This document shows positions 33,702 to 41,850 of a stretch of 64,000 nt of DNA, piece after piece. Location: positions 186,001-250,000 of the forward strand of contig NZ_JAFMYU010000001.1 in assembly GCF_017353255.1 (NCBI RefSeq). Reading direction: 5' to 3'. This stretch comes from Fibrella aquatilis. Lineage in GTDB: Bacteria > Bacteroidota > Bacteroidia > Cytophagales > Spirosomataceae. Both the position numbers and the translations under genes were made by a program. The notes below the pieces were generated by a model. The model was not told the origin of the DNA and made no database searches. It was given only the letters and a program-made list of their open reading frames with translations. Position 1 is the stretch's first letter, and the number at the start of each line of letters is the position of its first letter.

Positions 33702-35126
33702 ATGGCCCTAATCGATATGGTGATGCCCAAAATGGGCGAGAGTATAATGGAATGTACCGTCATCACTTGGCTTAAGCAGGTGGATGAACGGTTTGACGTC
33801 GACGAGTCGGTGCTGGAGGTAGCTACAGACAAGGTAGACACCGAAGTGCCCGCTCCCTATGCCGGTGTGCTGAAAGAAAAACTGGTGCACGACGGCGACG
33901 TGGTGCCTATTGGCCAACCTATTGCCCGGATTGAAACGGAAGAATCGGTTGACAGTCAAGGGGTTGATATGCCCACGTCTGGTTCAGGAAACCCTAATCT
34001 GGAACCTGTCGCGGTAGACGTGGCGGGTGTAAATGACCAGGTGGAGGCCGAACTGGAACCCGTAGCCCTGCATTCGGCGGTGGAATTGGAAGCCAGTATT
34101 GGCGCCATGAGTAGCCGCGCCCGCACCGACGCAGCCGCAACGGGTCCGGTCTTCGAGGGGCGCTTTTATTCGCCGCTGGTGCTCAATATTGCCAAAGCAG
34201 AAGGCATCGGCCGCGACGAACTGGACCGTGTTCCCGGCAGCGGTGCCGAAAATCGGGTCACGAAAAAAGACATCATGGCGTATGTGGGGAGCAGAGAGCG
34301 TAGCGCAGAGAGCGTAGCGCAGAGAGACGAAAGCGGCTCTGCGCCACGCCCTTCGCCCTCTGCTCCAGGCTCTATGCCTTCCGCCCTCCGCCCCACGCCC
34401 CCTGCCCCCAGCCTCAACGGGTCGGCTGATATTATTCAGATGGACCGGATGCGGAAACTGATTGCGCAGCGGATGGTGGAATCGAAGCAGACGTCGCCGC
34501 ACGTGACCTCGTTTGTGGAGGCCGATTTGACCAATATGGTGCAATGGCGTACGGCCAACAAAGACGCCTTTAAAGCCAAAACGGGCGAAAACCTGACCTA
34601 CACGCCTATGCTGATCGATGCCATTGTGCGCGCCATCCGCGACTTTCCGATGATCAACGTATCGGTGGAGGGCGACACGATATTGGTGAAAAAAGCAATC
34701 AACGTGGGTATGGCTGTAGCCCTGCCGTCGGGCAATCTGATTGTGCCGGTCATTCACGATGCAGCACAGTATAACCTCACAGGCCTGACCAAAAGAGTAA
34801 ACGACCTCACCCGTCGGGCCCGCGAAAACAAACTCACCGCCGACGACCTGGCCGGGGGCACCTACACCGTCTCGAACATCGGTACGTTTGGCAACCTGAT
34901 GGGTACGCCCATCATCATGCAGCCACAGGTGGCGATCATGGCCTTTGGTGCCATCGTGAAAAAGCCCGCCGTGGTCGAAACCCCGCAGGGTGATTTCATC
35001 GGCATCCGGCAGATGATGTTCCTCAGTCACTCCTACGACCACCGCGTAGTAGACGGCGCACTAGGCGGCATGTTTGTCCGCCGCGTAGCCGATTACCTGG
35101 AAGGGTGGAAGGAGGCGAATGTATAA
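33702..35126 (+). CDS. Dihydrolipoamide acyltransferase (E2) of a 2-oxoacid dehydrogenase complex
   Basis: 474 residues. The lipoyl domain (residues 1-80) has its lysine at 44 (EVATDKVDTEVP). A first linker leads to the E3/E1-binding domain (about 148-192, FYSPLVLNIAKAEGIGRDEL). A Ser/Pro-rich linker (about 193-245) contains an in-frame palindrome, and the catalytic domain (245-474) carries HSYDHRVVDG. The two-linker build fits pyruvate or branched-chain complexes; the acyl group cannot be fixed without E1, which is not nearby. The gene stands alone between two palindromes. Confidence 0.9.
   Translation: MALIDMVMPKMGESIMECTVITWLKQVDERFDVDESVLEVATDKVDTEVPAPYAGVLKEKLVHDGDVVPIGQPIARIETEESVDSQGVDMPTSGSGNPNLEPVAVDVAGVNDQVEAELEPVALHSAVELEASIGAMSSRARTDAAATGPVFEGRFYSPLVLNIAKAEGIGRDELDRVPGSGAENRVTKKDIMAYVGSRERSAESVAQRDESGSAPRPSPSAPGSMPSALRPTPPAPSLNGSADIIQMDRMRKLIAQRMVESKQTSPHVTSFVEADLTNMVQWRTANKDAFKAKTGENLTYTPMLIDAIVRAIRDFPMINVSVEGDTILVKKAINVGMAVALPSGNLIVPVIHDAAQYNLTGLTKRVNDLTRRARENKLTADDLAGGTYTVSNIGTFGNLMGTPIIMQPQVAIMAFGAIVKKPAVVETPQGDFIGIRQMMFLSHSYDHRVVDGALGGMFVRRVADYLEGWKEANV
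34288..34366. repeat. Palindromic repeat inside the E2 coding sequence
   Basis: GGAGCAGAG (34288-34296) pairs with CTCTGCTCC (34358-34366) and GCGCAGAG (34303-34310, again 34317-34324) pairs with CTCTGCGC (34337-34344). The left arm has a tandem 14-bp unit GAGAGCGTAGCGCA. It has the same style as the intergenic repeats, lies in frame in the Ser/Pro-rich linker and codes for RERSAESVAQRDESGSAPRP-like sequence. Confidence 0.7.
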
Positions 35127-35135
35127 ACGACGCTA

Positions 35136-35206
35136 GATATTGGACGTTGGACACTGGATTATCTCGAGAAAGAGTATCCAGCGTCCAACGTCCGATGTCC
35201 AATATC
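35136..35206. repeat. Imperfect inverted repeat, arm family GATATTGGACG
   Basis: GATATTGGAC (35136-35145) pairs with GTCCAATATC (35197-35206). Inside, GTTGGAC/GTCCAAC words pair with a 7-nt shift. It is related to the repeat at 21433-21524 and ends 8 bp before the nucleotidase start. Confidence 0.75.
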
Positions 35207-35214
35207 CTCATCTT

Positions 35215-35745
35215 ATGAAGCAAACTATCTGCATCGACCAGGACGACGTGCTGGCCGACACCCACACCAAACTGGTGCAACTGTACCTGAAATCGGAAGC
35301 GCCGCGTTACGAACTGGCTGACCTTCAGGAAAAATCGTTTCAGGAGCTTTTCCATGAAGAAGAACGCAACGCTGTGTACCGCCAAATCCACGAGCCTGGT
35401 TTCTTTGCCGATATTCCCGTGATGCCCGGTGCGCAGGAGGCCATTGTACAGTTGCAGGACCGGTATACCGTTTTCGTGGCCACGGCGGCCATGGAATTCC
35501 CTAATTCGTTTCGCGAAAAATATAATTGGCTGGCCGAACATCTTCCCAGCATTCATTGGCGTAACTACATTTTTATGGGCGACAAAAGCATCCTCGGTGC
35601 CGACTACCTCATCGATGATATGCCTTATAACCTGCAAACGTTTACGGGTAAGGGCCTGCTCTTCGATGCCCTGCACAACCGTGACGAAACCGCCTTCACG
35701 CGGGTGCGAAACTGGACTGAAGTGCTTGATCTATTGCTGGATTAA
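35215..35745 (+). CDS. 5'(3')-deoxyribonucleotidase (HAD superfamily)
   Basis: 176 residues from ATG 35215. The HAD motif I is CIDQDDVLADT (Asp nucleophile and Asp +2, residues 7-9). Motif II is ATAAMEFPNS near residue 88, and ADYLIDDMPYN near 130 is the acidic motif IV. The size and the motifs match bacterial NT5C-like deoxyribonucleotidases, which remove phosphate from dNMPs and help to balance the pool. It is separated from clpX by 103 bp. Confidence 0.85.
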   Translation: MKQTICIDQDDVLADTHTKLVQLYLKSEAPRYELADLQEKSFQELFHEEERNAVYRQIHEPGFFADIPVMPGAQEAIVQLQDRYTVFVATAAMEFPNSFREKYNWLAEHLPSIHWRNYIFMGDKSILGADYLIDDMPYNLQTFTGKGLLFDALHNRDETAFTRVRNWTEVLDLLLD

Positions 35746-35848
35746 AAACTGTTGCATTTCGTGTAAACGGTCTAACAACAAACGCAAATGGTACGTTAAG
35801 TAAACGATTCAATCCAACTTAGTTCACGTTTTCCCACACACTGTCTGT

Positions 35849-37084
35849 ATGTCACAAATTAGCTGCTCGTTTTGTGGCCGCCGTAAAAACGAGGTTCAAC
35901 TGCTGCTTTCGGGCATTGACGCCCACATCTGTAATCACTGCATCGAACAGGGATTTGAGGTGGTCATTGAAGAAACCCGCCCCCGTCGTAGTCAAGCCTC
36001 TGAGCCACCCAAGCTGAACCTGATAAAGCCGGTGGAGATGAAATCGTTTCTGGACCAGTATATCATTGGGCAAAACGAAGCCAAAAAAGTACTGTCGGTG
36101 GCGGTCTATAATCATTACAAACGCCTGATGCAGCCGCATACCAACGATGAGATTTCGATTGAGAAATCGAACATTCTGATGGTGGGTGAAACCGGCACGG
36201 GCAAAACCTACCTGGCCCGCACCATTGCCAAAATGCTGGAAGTACCCTTTTGCATTGCAGATGCCACCGTAATTACCGAAGCAGGCTACGTGGGTGAAGA
36301 CGTGGAAACGGTACTAACCCGACTATTGCAAGCAGCTGATTACAAGATAGATAAAGCCGAAATGGGTATTGTCTACATCGATGAAATTGACAAGATTGCC
36401 CGCAAGTCAGACAACCCCTCTATCACCCGCGACGTGAGTGGCGAGGGTGTGCAACAGGGGCTGCTGAAACTGCTGGAAGGATCAACGGTGAACGTGCCAC
36501 CGCAGGGAGGCCGCAAACACCCCGATCAGCGCCTGATCTCGATCAATACCGAAAACATTCTCTTTATTTGCGGCGGGGCCTTCGACGGTATCGAACGGCA
36601 CATTGCCAAGCGCATCACCTCGCGACCCATTGGCTTCACCGACGAACGCCGCCTGCACTCGGTGAGCGACCGGAGCCACCTGATGCGGTTTGTGTCGGCG
36701 CAGGACCTGAAATCGTTCGGCCTCATCCCCGAATTGCTGGGCCGGTTGCCCGTGCTCACTCACCTCGACGCGCTGGATCGTGAGTCGCTCTACCGCATCC
36801 TGACCGAGCCTAAGAACGCCATCACCAAGCAGTATGAAAAGCTGTTTGCTATGGACGACGTGGCCATCACCTGGGACGATTCGGCCCTGGATTACATTGT
36901 CGATCAGGCACTTGCTTATAATTTGGGTGCCCGTGGCCTGCGTTCTATCTGCGAGTCGATCATTACCGATGCCATGTTTGAGATGCCCTCGCAGCCGGGT
37001 AAAAAAGAACTGACGATCACCCACGAGTACGCCTCCGAGAAGTTTGGCCGTACCACCATGCATCAACTCCGGCAGGCGGCATAA
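35849..37084 (+). CDS. clpX: ATP-dependent Clp protease ATP-binding subunit ClpX
   Basis: 411 residues, the normal length. The N-terminal zinc finger is [10 protein letters not shown]...CNHC (residues 6-33). AAA+ motifs follow: Walker [12 protein letters not shown] near residue 113, Walker [12 protein letters not shown] near 176, and the IGF loop region [10 protein letters not shown] near 260. ClpX unfolds tagged proteins and feeds them to ClpP. clpP is not next to it here. The C terminus HQLRQAA is intact. Confidence 0.97.
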   Translation: MSQISCSFCGRRKNEVQLLLSGIDAHICNHCIEQGFEVVIEETRPRRSQASEPPKLNLIKPVEMKSFLDQYIIGQNEAKKVLSVAVYNHYKRLMQPHTNDEISIEKSNILMVGETGTGKTYLARTIAKMLEVPFCIADATVITEAGYVGEDVETVLTRLLQAADYKIDKAEMGIVYIDEIDKIARKSDNPSITRDVSGEGVQQGLLKLLEGSTVNVPPQGGRKHPDQRLISINTENILFICGGAFDGIERHIAKRITSRPIGFTDERRLHSVSDRSHLMRFVSAQDLKSFGLIPELLGRLPVLTHLDALDRESLYRILTEPKNAITKQYEKLFAMDDVAITWDDSALDYIVDQALAYNLGARGLRSICESIITDAMFEMPSQPGKKELTITHEYASEKFGRTTMHQLRQAA

Positions 37085-37193
37085 GAAGGCAGTTTTCCCG
37101 TTGGCTCTTTTTAACCAGATGTTATTCAACAAATGAAGGAATGTGCGGTTAGTGGGGGTGATAGCTTATCGTTTCACTCAAACCATGCACGTT

Positions 37194-37790
37194 ATGAAAA
37201 CGTCGACTAAACACGTTCTTCTTGCCCTCAGCTTCACAGCACTACTTGGCTCATGCAGCCGCCCCACAGCCACATTCCAGCCTTCGCACGCTCAGCGCTA
37301 TTATTCGCCGCAACCCGCCGTTACGGCGCAGGCACCCGCTACTGAGGCCATTGCCGCAACTGCGCCCGTTGCCGAGGCTGCTCCAGTGACTACTACCACG
37401 CCCGCGGCTACCAAAGCCGATATTGAAAATGTGCTGGTGAAAGCAGAAGCGATGGCGTCGACCAAAGCCACGGCCAGCGAGTCGCGCAAGTTGAACCGCC
37501 GCATTGCCAAAATTCGTGAAGTACTGGCCAAGGCGCCGCTTGCCGCCCCTACTACAACGACCACTACCAAAAAGGCGTCGCTGGTACAACGCATGATGCT
37601 TAAGCGAATGGACTCGAAAATGAAGCAGCAACTGGCACCGGAGCAACCCATGCGTACAAGTACCCTCACAGCCGGTCTGGTAATTGGCCTGATTGGTTTG
37701 CTGTTGCTGGTGCTTAGCGTGGCCAATCCGCTGGGCTTGATTCTCTTGGTGGTGGGTATCGTTCTGGTTATTTTAGGTCTACTTCAATAA
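37194..37790 (+). CDS. Small lipoprotein with C-terminal membrane segments (paralogue 1)
   Basis: 198 residues from ATG 37194. A lipobox (LLGSC, Cys19-20 region) is followed by SRPTATFQPSHAQRYYSP. An Ala/Thr/Pro-rich part and a basic helix (KKASLVQRMMLKRMDSKMKQ) come next, then two hydrophobic segments at the end (AGLVIGLIGLLLLVLSVANP and LGLILLVVGIVLVILGLL). Lipid anchor and C-terminal membrane helices together are unusual. The next gene is a paralogue. No known family is recognised. Confidence 0.7.
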   Translation: MKTSTKHVLLALSFTALLGSCSRPTATFQPSHAQRYYSPQPAVTAQAPATEAIAATAPVAEAAPVTTTTPAATKADIENVLVKAEAMASTKATASESRKLNRRIAKIREVLAKAPLAAPTTTTTTKKASLVQRMMLKRMDSKMKQQLAPEQPMRTSTLTAGLVIGLIGLLLLVLSVANPLGLILLVVGIVLVILGLLQ

Positions 37791-37827
37791 CATACGGATT
37801 TCGGTCTTCGCTTCGTTGACCAAAACG

Positions 37828-37868
37828 ATGGGCATGGTTTCTCGGAGCCATGCCCATTTGTTTATTTT
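37828..37868 (+). terminator. Rho-independent terminator after lipoprotein paralogue 1
   Basis: ATGGGCATGG (37828-37837) pairs with CCATGCCCAT (37848-37857), followed by the U-rich TTGTTTATTTT. It separates the two paralogues. Confidence 0.8.
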
Positions 37869-37893
37869 GCCCTGTCAACTTTTCGCTATAAGC

Positions 37894-38472
37894 ATGATTC
37901 GTTTCGCCAAATCCATTACGCTGTCGGTGGCTGCTGCTGCCCTGTTAAGTGCCTGTAGCCGCCCTATGGCCACCTTTCAGGCCTCGAAACCGATGCATTA
38001 CTACTCGCCATCGGGGCCGATGGTATCAACAGAGACGGGTAATGCTACCCCAGAAGTAACGGCTGGAGCCCACCCCGAACAGCCCAACACCACACTGCCC
38101 ACCCCCACCGAACAGGTTGCCCCCGCCCTGGCTAGTTTAAAAGCCACCTACGCCACCGATAAGCGCATGACCCGTCGGCTGGCGCGGATCGAGCAGCAGT
38201 TGACCGAAAATCGGGCGGCACCCGTGAACATTATAGCGCAAAAAACCAGCCTCGTTCAGCGACTTGTGTTGAAAAAGATGGCTAAACAGATGCAGCGGAA
38301 ACTGGCCCCCAACCAGGCTACCGATATTGCGGGGCCGGCCCGTTTGGGCCTCATCATTGCGGGTGTCGGGCTGCTCCTGCTGATCATCGGCAACGCTTTT
38401 TTCAGCATCCTGGGCCTCATTGCCCTCCTGGCCGGCGGCGCCCTGTTCGTTTACTCGCTGTTGCAAGAATGA
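37894..38472 (+). CDS. Small lipoprotein with C-terminal membrane segments (paralogue 2)
   Basis: 192 residues from ATG 37894. It follows the plan of the gene before it: lipobox LLSAC, then SRPMATFQASKPMHYYSP, a basic helix KTSLVQRLVLKKMAKQMQRK and a double hydrophobic C terminus (LGLIIAGVGLLLLIIGNAFF and ILGLIALLAGGALFVYSLL). The matched CSRP-ATFQ-YYSP block shows tandem duplication. The function is unknown; a stress or envelope role is only a guess. Confidence 0.7.
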   Translation: MIRFAKSITLSVAAAALLSACSRPMATFQASKPMHYYSPSGPMVSTETGNATPEVTAGAHPEQPNTTLPTPTEQVAPALASLKATYATDKRMTRRLARIEQQLTENRAAPVNIIAQKTSLVQRLVLKKMAKQMQRKLAPNQATDIAGPARLGLIIAGVGLLLLIIGNAFFSILGLIALLAGGALFVYSLLQE

Positions 38473-38496
38473 ACGGATTTTGGATTGGGGATTTCA

Positions 38497-38569
38497 GATT
38501 TTGGATTTGTTGCTGACGCAGGCGCAGCCCGGACGCGGGACCGCCTGCGTCAGCAACAAATCCAAAATC
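38497..38569. repeat. 28-bp perfect inverted repeat, arm family GGATTTTGGATT, apex GCTGACGC
   Basis: Arms 38497-38524 and 38542-38569 with a 17-nt loop. An extra GGATTTTGGATTGGGG word precedes the left arm right after the lipoprotein stop codon. The apex is GTTGCTGACGCAGGCG. The arm family recurs at 53234-53358. Confidence 0.92.
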
Positions 38570-38573
38570 CGTT

Positions 38574-38581
38574 TACTTTTG
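38574..38581 (+). promoter_or_regulatory. -7 box TACTTTTG upstream of argD
   Basis: TACTTTTG starts 4 bp after the right arm of the inverted repeat and ends 27 nt before the argD ATG. The -33 position falls in the arm. Confidence 0.5.
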
Positions 38582-38608
38582 CGCCTTCAACCTGACAGGC
38601 GTACGACT

Positions 38609-39742
38609 ATGGCACAGCTTTTTAATGTATATCCGCTTTACGACATCGAGCCGGTGCGAGCGCAGGGTAGTTATCTCTGGGATTCCAACGGCACCCGCTA
38701 CCTCGACCTTTACGGGGGGCACGCCGTGATCTCGGTGGGTCATACGCACCCGCGCTATGTGCAGGCGCTGACGGATCAGCTGCATAAGATTTCGTTCTAT
38801 TCCAACTCGGTGCGGATCCCACAGCAACAGGAACTCGCCGACAAGCTGGGTGCGCTGTCGGGCCACGAAGAATACGCCTTATTTCTCTGTAATTCAGGAG
38901 CCGAAGCCAACGAGAATGCCCTTAAACTGGCTTCGTTTCATACCGGCCGGAAGGAGGTAGTAGCGTTTACCGGGTCATTTCACGGGCGCACCGCCGGGGC
39001 CGTGGCCGCCACCAATAACCCCGCCATTGTGGCACCCGTCAACGCTACGGACCACGTTACATTTCTGCCCTTCAACGACATCGACGCCCCAAAAACGGGC
39101 ATCACCACCGATACCTGCGCTGTCATTGTAGAGGGTATTCAGGGTGTGGGGGGCATTCAGGTGGCCTCAGACGAGTTTCTGAAATCCCTCCGCCAACGAT
39201 GCGACGAAACCGGTGCCGTACTTATCCTCGACGGTGTACAATGCGGCTATGGCCGGTCTGGTCAGTTTTTTTCGCATCAGCATAGTGGCATCCGCGCCGA
39301 CATTATTTCCATGGCCAAAGGCATGGGCAACGGCTTTCCAATTGGCGGTATCCTGATCGCCCCCGAATTCCAAGCCTCCTACGGCCTGCTGGGCACCACG
39401 TTTGGCGGCAACCACCTGGCTTGCACGGCGGGTATTGCCGTACTCGACATCATGCGCGACGAAGCCCTGATGGCCAACGCTACCCGCGTGGGTAACTACC
39501 TCATGGACGGCATCCGGCAGATTGGCGGACACAACGACCTGCGTGGCCGCGGCCTGATGATTGGTATTGAATATGATTTTCCTGTCGATAAGCTCCGTCA
39601 TCAGCTGTTGTTTGAACATAAACAGTTCACGGGCGTGGCTGGAAAACATACCATCCGCCTGCTGCCCTCCCTGGCCTTGGGCATCGATGAAGCCGATATG
39701 TTCCTGGAAGCACTGGCAACGTGTGTGAGTGTCATGAATTAA
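38609..39742 (+). CDS. argD: Acetylornithine/succinylornithine aminotransferase
   Basis: 377 residues from ATG 38609. Class III aminotransferase features: GHAVISVGHTHPRY near residue 35, CNSGAEANENALKLA near 95, ILDGVQCGYGRSG near 208 (Asp of the PLP site) and the PLP lysine in IISMAKGMGNGFPIG near 236. It turns N-acyl-glutamate semialdehyde into N-acylornithine in arginine synthesis. A GxxExxY cassette, argF' and argB follow it. The stop codon TAA (39740-39742) overlaps the terminal TTAA of that cassette. Confidence 0.9.
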   Translation: MAQLFNVYPLYDIEPVRAQGSYLWDSNGTRYLDLYGGHAVISVGHTHPRYVQALTDQLHKISFYSNSVRIPQQQELADKLGALSGHEEYALFLCNSGAEANENALKLASFHTGRKEVVAFTGSFHGRTAGAVAATNNPAIVAPVNATDHVTFLPFNDIDAPKTGITTDTCAVIVEGIQGVGGIQVASDEFLKSLRQRCDETGAVLILDGVQCGYGRSGQFFSHQHSGIRADIISMAKGMGNGFPIGGILIAPEFQASYGLLGTTFGGNHLACTAGIAVLDIMRDEALMANATRVGNYLMDGIRQIGGHNDLRGRGLMIGIEYDFPVDKLRHQLLFEHKQFTGVAGKHTIRLLPSLALGIDEADMFLEALATCVSVMN

Positions 39743-40057
39743 ACACAGAGACATAGAGGATTCACGGAGAACATAGAGGAATGACTACTACATCAGATGT
39801 CTATGACCATATCTATCTCGACGTCGGCTACAGAATTGATCTGTTTGTAAATCATGATCTGGTCGTTGAACTCAAATCGGTCGTCTCGCTCCAACCTGTA
39901 CATCTAGCTCAGACGTTGACTTATTTGAGGTTAGCCGATTGTCGGCATGGACTGATTCTGAATTTTAATGTAGCTCTCCTGCGCGATGGAATAAAAAGTG
40001 TGGTGAATGGTTATTAACGCCATGCCCTCCGTGTGTTCTTTATGTCTCCGTGTTTAA
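39739..40057. mobile_element. GxxExxY cassette bounded by about 40-bp inverted repeats
   Basis: The left arm starting at 39739 (TTAAACACAGAGACATAGAG) and the right arm ending at 40057 (GTGTTTAA) are reverse complements over about 40 bp with roughly one mismatch in five. Both contain CACGGAG. The arms are made of repeated short words, as in the non-coding palindromes, and enclose one gene remnant. The element sits exactly between the argD stop and the argF' start (8 bp away). Confidence 0.65.
39781..40017 (+). pseudogene. Truncated GxxExxY family protein
   Basis: 78 residues. The C-terminal half of the GxxExxY family is clear: YRIDLFVNHDLVVELKSV (residues 17-34), then HLAQTLTYLRLADCRHGLIL and NFNVALLRDGIK. 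The name-giving N-terminal G-x2-E-x2-Y segment is missing, and family members are usually about 120-130 residues. The D...E-x-K arrangement resembles a PD-(D/E)XK nuclease core, though the biochemical role of the family is unproven. It interrupts the arg genes and is probably a decayed passenger. Confidence 0.65.
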
Positions 40058-40064
40058 CTTTATC

Positions 40065-41042
40065 ATGCATAATTTCCTTTCCCTAGCCGACGTTACCGAC
40101 CTCGACGCGCTGATTCAGTCGGGCCTGAATGCCAAAGCCAACCCCTTTGCCGATGAGGCGCTGGGGCACCACAAAACCATTGGCCTGCTGTTTTTCAACT
40201 CCAGCCTCCGCACCCGCCTCAGCACCGAAAAGGCCGCCAGGAACCTGGGTCTCAACGTGATGACCCTCAACGTGGGGTCCGACAGCTGGGGGCTGGAAAT
40301 GGAAGACGGCGTGCTCATGAACGGCGACAAAGCCGAGCACGTTCGCGAAGCCGCCGCCGTTATGGGTCGCTATTGCAACATTCTTGCTATCCGCGCTTTT
40401 GCTGGGCTGACAGATCGCGAGCTGGACTATAAAGAACTGGTAATGAATCAGTTCGCTAAATACGCGGGCGTATCCATCGTGAACCTGGAATCGGCTACGC
40501 GGCACCCGCTGCAATCCCTGGCCGACTGCATCACGATAGAAGAAGCACGGGTGAAATCGACGATTATGCCCGCCCGGCCAAAGGTGGTGCTGACCTGGTT
40601 GCCGCATTTCAAGCCCCTGCCGCAGGCCGTGGCCAACTCTTTTGCCGAGTGGATGAACGCCCGCGCCGCCGCTGGCCACATCGAGTTTGTGGTCACTCAC
40701 CCCGAAGGCTATGAACTAGCCCCCCAGTTTGTGGGCAATGCCCGCGTGTATCACAATCAGGACGAAGCCTTTGCCGGTGCCGATTTTATTTACGGCAAAA
40801 ACTGGTCGTCGTACACCCATTACGGACAAGTGCTCACGCAGGACCCCGCTTGGGCTGTGACGATGGACAAGATGCGGCTGACCAACGAAGGCAAGATGAT
40901 GCACTGCCTGCCCGTGCGCCGCAACCTGAAAATAGCCGACGAAGTCCTCGACAGCCCGCAGTCGCTTGTCATTGAGCAGGCCGCCAACCGCGAATGGTCT
41001 GCGCAAGCCGTGCTTAGGGAAATATTGCTCAGTTTAAAGTAG
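40065..41042 (+). CDS. argF': N-acetyl/N-succinylornithine carbamoyltransferase
   Basis: 325 residues from ATG 40065. The carbamoyl-phosphate site reads FFNSSLRTRLSTEKAA (residues about 45-60), with MHCLPVRRNLKIADEVLD near 283. The build matches the acyl-ornithine carbamoyltransferases of Bacteroidetes and Xanthomonas rather than ornithine enzymes. The loop after GDK reads MNGDKAEHV. As I recall, the Bacteroides enzyme has Pro near here for succinylornithine and Xanthomonas has Glu for acetylornithine, so Ala leaves the substrate open. argB follows 6 bp later. Confidence 0.88.
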   Translation: MHNFLSLADVTDLDALIQSGLNAKANPFADEALGHHKTIGLLFFNSSLRTRLSTEKAARNLGLNVMTLNVGSDSWGLEMEDGVLMNGDKAEHVREAAAVMGRYCNILAIRAFAGLTDRELDYKELVMNQFAKYAGVSIVNLESATRHPLQSLADCITIEEARVKSTIMPARPKVVLTWLPHFKPLPQAVANSFAEWMNARAAAGHIEFVVTHPEGYELAPQFVGNARVYHNQDEAFAGADFIYGKNWSSYTHYGQVLTQDPAWAVTMDKMRLTNEGKMMHCLPVRRNLKIADEVLDSPQSLVIEQAANREWSAQAVLREILLSLK

Positions 41043-41048
41043 TCTTCC

Positions 41049-41831
41049 GTGAATCCACTCACCGTACTCAAAATTGGGGGTAACGTCATTGACAACCCTA
41101 CTGCGCTGACGCGCTTTCTGACCCTATTCTCAACCCTGGCTGGCGACAGGCTGCTGGTGCATGGCGGGGGCAAAGTTGCCACCGAAGTGGCCCGGAAGCT
41201 GGGTGTGGAAACCACCATGGTCGATGGTCGGCGGATTACCGACAAGGCCATGCTCGACGTGGTCACGATGGTGTATGGGGGGCTTGTTAACAAGCAGATT
41301 GTGAGTCAGTTACAGGTACTCGATTGCAATGCCATTGGCCTGACTGGTGCTGATGCAGGCGTTATAAAAGCCCAGAAAAGGCCCGTCACGACCATCGACT
41401 ACGGCTTTGTGGGCGACATTATCGAGATCGATTCGGGCCGGATTCAGTCGTTCACGCGGGAGAATATGGTGCCGGTTTTTGCCCCGCTTACCTTTGCCGA
41501 AACGGGCGATCTGCTCAATACCAACGCCGATACCCTGGCCTCGGCCATTGCCGTCGATATGATTTTTCACAACGACGTCACGCTGGTGTACTGCTTTGAA
41601 AAGAAAGGCGTACTGGCCAACCCCGACGACGAATCCAGCGTGATTGGCCAGCTTACCCCCGCCCAATATGCCGACCACAAAACGGCCGGGACCGTCAATA
41701 AAGGCATGATCCCCAAGCTCGACAACGCCTTTGCCGCTCTCAGCGCCGGGGTAAAACGCGTTATTATCTGCCACGCCGACGAGGTACCAGCCGCCTTGTC
41801 TGGCACGGCGGGCACCACGCTTACGTTGTAG
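41049..41831 (+). CDS. argB: Acetylglutamate kinase (GTG start)
   Basis: 260 residues from GTG 41049, giving MNPLTVLKIGGNVID, the normal N terminus of the amino-acid kinase fold. HGGGKVATEVARKLG near residue 38, MVDGRRITDKAMLD near 57, NTNADTLASAIAVD near 157 and the C-terminal KGMIPKLDNAFAAL fit ArgB. It phosphorylates N-acetylglutamate (or the succinyl form in Bacteroidota). It follows argF' by 6 bp and must be co-transcribed with it. Confidence 0.93.
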   Translation: MNPLTVLKIGGNVIDNPTALTRFLTLFSTLAGDRLLVHGGGKVATEVARKLGVETTMVDGRRITDKAMLDVVTMVYGGLVNKQIVSQLQVLDCNAIGLTGADAGVIKAQKRPVTTIDYGFVGDIIEIDSGRIQSFTRENMVPVFAPLTFAETGDLLNTNADTLASAIAVDMIFHNDVTLVYCFEKKGVLANPDDESSVIGQLTPAQYADHKTAGTVNKGMIPKLDNAFAALSAGVKRVIICHADEVPAALSGTAGTTLTL

Positions 41832-41850
41832 GGATTCGTTCGTCAGATTG

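Noticed and set aside
33984-35042. 352-codon antisense frame within the E2 gene
   Set aside because: It is the complement of a well-supported three-domain enzyme.
39781-40017. GxxExxY gene as an intact functional gene
   Set aside because: The N-terminal third with the family's name-giving motif is absent and no upstream frame supplies it.
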